Positions 60,552-64,000 of a stretch of 64,000 nt of DNA are shown piece by piece. This stretch comes from Diadophis punctatus similis (Eukaryota; Chordata; Lepidosauria; Squamata; Dipsadidae). The stretch's first letter is position 1. The number at the start of each line of letters is the position of its first letter. The stretch spans positions 226,313,434-226,377,433 of the forward strand of contig JALIGW010000001.1 of NCBI GenBank assembly GCA_023053685.1, given 5' to 3'. Under the pieces are notes generated by a model that saw nothing but the letters and a program-made list of their open reading frames with translations, had not been told where the DNA came from and made no database searches. The position numbers were made by a program, and so were the translations under genes.

Positions 60552-60720
60552 TGAACAGCAAATATGTTCCAGCCTCACAGAGCAAGGATGCAAGATCTTA
60601 CATAGAAACCAATTAAGGAGTGCTGTCAAATCCTCAGTGAAATCGGTTTTTTTTATTTGCTTTCTATGAAAAGTTTCCACATTTTAATCTTTTACAAAAT
60701 GTTATATAGATGAAGCGGCT

Positions 60721-60809
60721 AATAAAACAACTCCAAAGGACCACTGAAATGGTTTTAGGACTTTTGAAATATTTGATGTTATTTCAGTTGTTACAATTTC
60801 TGTAATAAA
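60721..60809 (+). terminator. Polyadenylation signals for SLC9C1
   Basis: Canonical AATAAA hexamers at 60721-60726 and 60804-60809, 170 and 253 bases after the stop codon, in an AT-rich 3' UTR context. Either could set the transcript end. The 3' UTR would therefore be about 190-280 bases. Confidence 0.55.
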
Positions 60810-62292
60810 TTTTTGAACTGATTTTATGCTTCTGTGATTTTTGAAATATTTTTATCAATATGAAACAATTTCTTTACTAGCACTGATGATGTTACCTAGT
60901 AATGAAAAGTCTGCAAGAAAATGAAATGTCTGCAAGAAAACAGCCAAACTCAGAGCACATCAAGGATCCCTTATTTCAACCCCAAGCTACAAATATTCTC
61001 ATTTATTGGTAAAATAATTTCCATTTATATTGTTTTTGCATATTGAAATTTATTCTGGCTATTTTAAATAGCAATTTTTTTGCAGCAAATAACCTTTTAA
61101 CATTTAATATAGCATAAGGTTTTGTCTGACAGAATGATATATGTTTTGAGGATGAGAAAAACCAAGGTGAAAATTGTGATCAAGAATTCATCTGGTTAAA
61201 TTGGAAACATACTTTAAATCCATAGTAAGATATCTTTCTTGGTAAAACATACAGAGCCCTAACTGCTTGAACCTTTCATCATCACAACCACCAACTACAA
61301 AGCTTTATTTCTTTCATGAGCTCAAATACATAGTGGAGATTAAAGTAATAGTCAGTGATCTTTGTGAACTTGAGATACCTGAGCTCAAAAAGCTTCTAAA
61401 AGAGCATGGCAGATGGGCATAAAAATCCATGGGATCTTAAAACAATGTATCTTCACCATGCCATCAAATGTAGCAAAGTCAGTTCTGAAACAGTGTTTCT
61501 TTCCATTTCTATCATGAATTGCAAGCACAGATCATTCTGAAAAGAGGTTAGGACTCTTGTAATTTTAAATCGAATCATGTAATTATGGAAGAAATGTGGC
61601 TATCAGTGTCTTCCTTATTAAAAAAAAGCCAAGACAGCTTCTGAGAAGCAAGAGGAGGGAAATGGATCCAATATATTGATTTGGGAAGTTAAAGGGATGC
61701 ACATATTTCAGGACTTGTTGTCAAAGAATTTTCCAGATCTAGAAGTTTTTGGCTGGAACAGCACTCCCACTGTAGCATGCCCATAAGGGCAAGGCTTCAA
61801 CTGTTCACGTACATCTGACATCCAAGATAGCATCTCAGAAATCCAAGTGTTTCAGGATGCCCAGGATTTTTTGGTGTGGTTGTATATTGTTTGGTCAGTA
61901 CGATTCCTCTTGCTGCAGGATAGTGGACTGCTTTCAAATAAAAAAGAAAATCCCAGGATAGCTGGGGAGCTCTACGAATAAGAGTTGCCAGATTAAAAAA
62001 AAATCTCCAAGATAGCAAAACCTTAAATGCTAATCTGTTCATACAGCATTTCCATTAATTTCCCAGTGATGAATTCCGTAATGACACTAGGACTTTAGTT
62101 TCTCTGATAGTTCGTTTTTCATGTGAGCAGGAATGTCTAAAACATTGAATTCCTTTTTTTTAGCTTTACATTTCCCCCTATTTCCATCTAATTTCTATCT
62201 GGCTGTGTCCAAAAGGTTTGTGTGTTGAATAATTAGAAGCCAATTTTAAATGAGAAAAAACCCTGACCAGAACCAGCAATGGAGTATCCAGA
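60810..62292. other. Sequence downstream of SLC9C1, mostly unrecognised
   Basis: At 60890-60985 'tctgcaagaaaatgaaatgt' and 'ctgcaagaaaacagccaaac' (an internal near-duplication) resemble an interspersed repeat common near squamate genes, family not assigned. No gene seen in the rest. Confidence 0.35.
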
Positions 62293-62540
62293 GCTGCGGT
62301 GGCACAGTGGTTAGAATGCAGTACTGCAGACTACTTTGGCTGACCACCGTCTGCCTACAATTCAGCAGATCGAATCTCACCAGGCTCAAAGTTGACTCAG
62401 CCTTCCATCCTTCTGAGGTCAGTAAAATGAGGACCCAGATTGTTGGGGGCAATAGGCTGACTCTGTAAACCGCTTAGAAAGTGCTGTAAAAGCACTGTGA
62501 AGCGGTATGCAAGTCTAAATGCTATTGCTTTTGCTATATT
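62293..62540 (+). mobile_element. tRNA-derived squamate SINE
   Basis: Head gagctgcggtggcacagtgg, a B-box-like 'gcagatcgaatctcaccagg', 'ttgactcagccttccatcct', 'acccagattgttgggggcaa', 'ctctgtaaaccgcttagaaa' and 'agcggtatgcaagtctaaat'. The clearest copy of this family here, in forward orientation. Confidence 0.85.
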
Positions 62541-63795
62541 TTACTCCTCTTTTGAACCAATGGCACCATATTTTGTCTAAGGATGCATTTACTACTGCCC
62601 TAACCCAGCCTCCTATCTCCTTCCTGATGGCTTTCACCATGAGGCTAGGTGGGACATAAAATATGCCTATTTTTATATTCTTGATTTCACATTCACATTG
62701 ACAGCAACACTGTTCTAGGGCTGGAAGGAAAATTCATTGACTTCTGCCGCACTCCCCCCCCCCAAAAGTCTGGTTTATAGCCATGTGTTCCTTAAATATT
62801 GTGCTTCTCCTGATTTTGTAACATAGCTGTCAAGGTCTCTTGCTATTGACTCTAGATGCTCTAGATGCATTGCCAATTTCACCACCCTTCACATATATCC
62901 AACACAGTTCCTTTTGTCAGAGTTAACAGATGATTGTTACACTTTATGTCTTTCTCAATAAGGGGTAAATTATTTTACAACTAGAGGACAGCACTTTTTA
63001 GTCTTTAAGGTGGCTGATTTTCATTATTCCTCCTAATACCACTAAAACAACTGACTTGGACCCATTTCATCTTTTGGTTTTTCAAGCATGTGACAGATTT
63101 TAGCAACATAATTTTTGATTCAAGACTAATTAGACATACCTTTTCTAATTGTCTATAAATATTCTATTTATTTGGTACTAGAGCCCTCTTAAGGCTATCC
63201 AGTTTCTATGCAGTATTTATCAAAATGGGCAGTGACAACTATTGTCACTATTGGGCTTGCTTATAAGACAACCAATTAGGTTTGCACACTATGCAGCTCA
63301 GAGTTTATTCCACAAGCCTGTAATCTTGGGTGAAATATCTTATTCAATTGATACTTGGTTTTATCCTTAACACTCATAGTGGCTGCCAGGTAAGATAGCT
63401 AGTAATAACCTGTAATGTTCATATCCCCCCCTCTGAATTTATATCCATCCTCCTTTTTTCTATTTTATGGAGAATAGGTTCAGACTCTTCTGCAGTCTTT
63501 GGAACAAAGAAATGTTAGAAGAGTCCTCCAAAACTCTGGGACATTCCCCAAACCTTTTGATCATTTGCAGAAATCAAGGTATAGAAATTCACTAATCATT
63601 TGGAAATCATCATTATAGGCAAGTTAACTAATTTGTAGACATTTCATGCTATCCACAAATTATTCTGAAATATGTAAATAAATACTAGGCATCTATTTTA
63701 AGACTATTTAACTTCAGTTAGATATCTGTATTTCTGAGAACTTACAATGGTATTATTAATAAACAATAAATATGTTATTTAAAATACATAGCAGT
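62541..63795. other. Intergenic sequence, nothing recognised
   Basis: No exon, RNA gene or named repeat in about 1.25 kb; a C10 run near 62755. Confidence 0.4.
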
Positions 63796-64000
63796 GTTCC
63801 GATATTTGAGGGGCTGCCATAAAGAAGAGTAAATCAACTTATTCTCCAAAACACCAGGAGGCAGAACAAGAAGCAATGGATGAAAACTAATGGAGCGAAC
63901 CAACCTAGAGCTAAGGAGAAATTTCCAGTGAGAACAATTAACCACTGGAATGAGTTGCCTTCAGAAGTTGTGGGTGCTCCATCACTGGAGGTTTTTAAGA
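63796..64000 (+). mobile_element. CR1 LINE 3' coding region, cut by the window end
   Basis: The forward text parallels the minus-strand CR1 end at 14840-15088: 'gagctaaggagaaatttcca' (ELRRNF-type), 'actggaatgagttgccttca' (HWNELPS-type) and 'ctggaggtttttaaga' (LEVFK). Several indels break the frame. Confidence 0.82.

Larger units (their letters stand above)
58640..60249 (-). mobile_element. Ty1/copia LTR retrotransposon, 5' part
   Basis: Minus strand, from the LTR inward: LTR (60249-59934), leader with primer-binding site, Gag (59836 to about 59050), protease-like segment (59052-58828) and a pre-integrase segment (58827-58640). The rest of Pol and the 3' LTR are missing at the junction with the GC-rich block. 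A solo LTR of the same family is at 39137-39510. Confidence 0.88.

Noticed and set aside
57325..58605. Dense overlapping frames on both strands, resembling a GC-rich gene or CpG island promoter
   Set aside because: The block is made of inverted repeats and ends with a transposon terminus, so the frames reflect composition.
60519..60669. Alternative longer frame through the last exon (…[14 protein letters not shown]…)
   Set aside because: It is out of phase with the incoming exon; using it would need a different acceptor, and none is visible.

Overview
This is vertebrate nuclear DNA, most likely from a squamate reptile and probably a snake. The intron-rich, AT-rich layout has CR1/L2/L1 LINEs, Sauria-type tRNA SINEs with the 'tttaccttta' tail, an (AATAG)n array on the 3' end of a LINE, many hAT and TA-flanked MITEs, and a Ty1/copia element. 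I saw no bacterial, phage or CRISPR-like content. Organism and repeat-clade names are inferences from pattern recognition; no database search was possible.

One host gene occupies the + strand: the C-terminal half of a sperm-type Na+/H+ exchanger, SLC9C1 (sNHE). I can assemble 14 exons between 2917 and 60551. All have AG acceptors and GT donors, and every junction agrees in codon phase, giving about 613 residues and a stop codon. In order they encode a linker, voltage-sensor S1-S2 (3937-4132), S3-S4 with six basic residues at every third position (20378-20566), a cytoplasmic linker (26299-35690), a cyclic-nucleotide-binding-like domain (43536-49826) and the C-terminal tail (51155-60551), then AATAAA signals at 60721 and 60804. 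The exchanger membrane domain must lie upstream of this window.

The rest is intron filled with transposable elements. The 16-kb intron between the S1-S2 and S3-S4 exons holds a 1.4-kb hAT-type element with simple repeats (5095-6530), an L2 fragment, a Sauria SINE, an old CR1 (8765-16750) split by two younger LINEs that themselves carry MITEs, and an L2-like LINE (16885-20165) split by an L1. Later introns hold an R4-like LINE (21790-25095), four copies of one hAT MITE family with perfect 8-bp target duplications, a GC-rich multi-palindromic block (31255-32216), an L1 5' region (40385-42490), a solo copia LTR (39137-39510), a promoter-like patch with clustered CCAAT boxes and a TATA box (45090-45506), a second copy of the CR1-type LINE (52088-54927), an (AATAG)n-tailed LINE (56640-57351), a GC-rich foldback block (57352-58636) and a truncated copia element with its 5' LTR (58640-60249). 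The window ends inside a CR1.

I found no multi-gene operon-like or defence system. The most interesting items are the copia primer-binding site matching the anticodon half of initiator tRNA-Met, a 184-bp palindromic hAT MITE with apparently perfect 77-bp arms, the histone-gene-like promoter patch inside the host gene, and the loss of the usual phosphate-binding arginine from the cyclic-nucleotide-binding fold.
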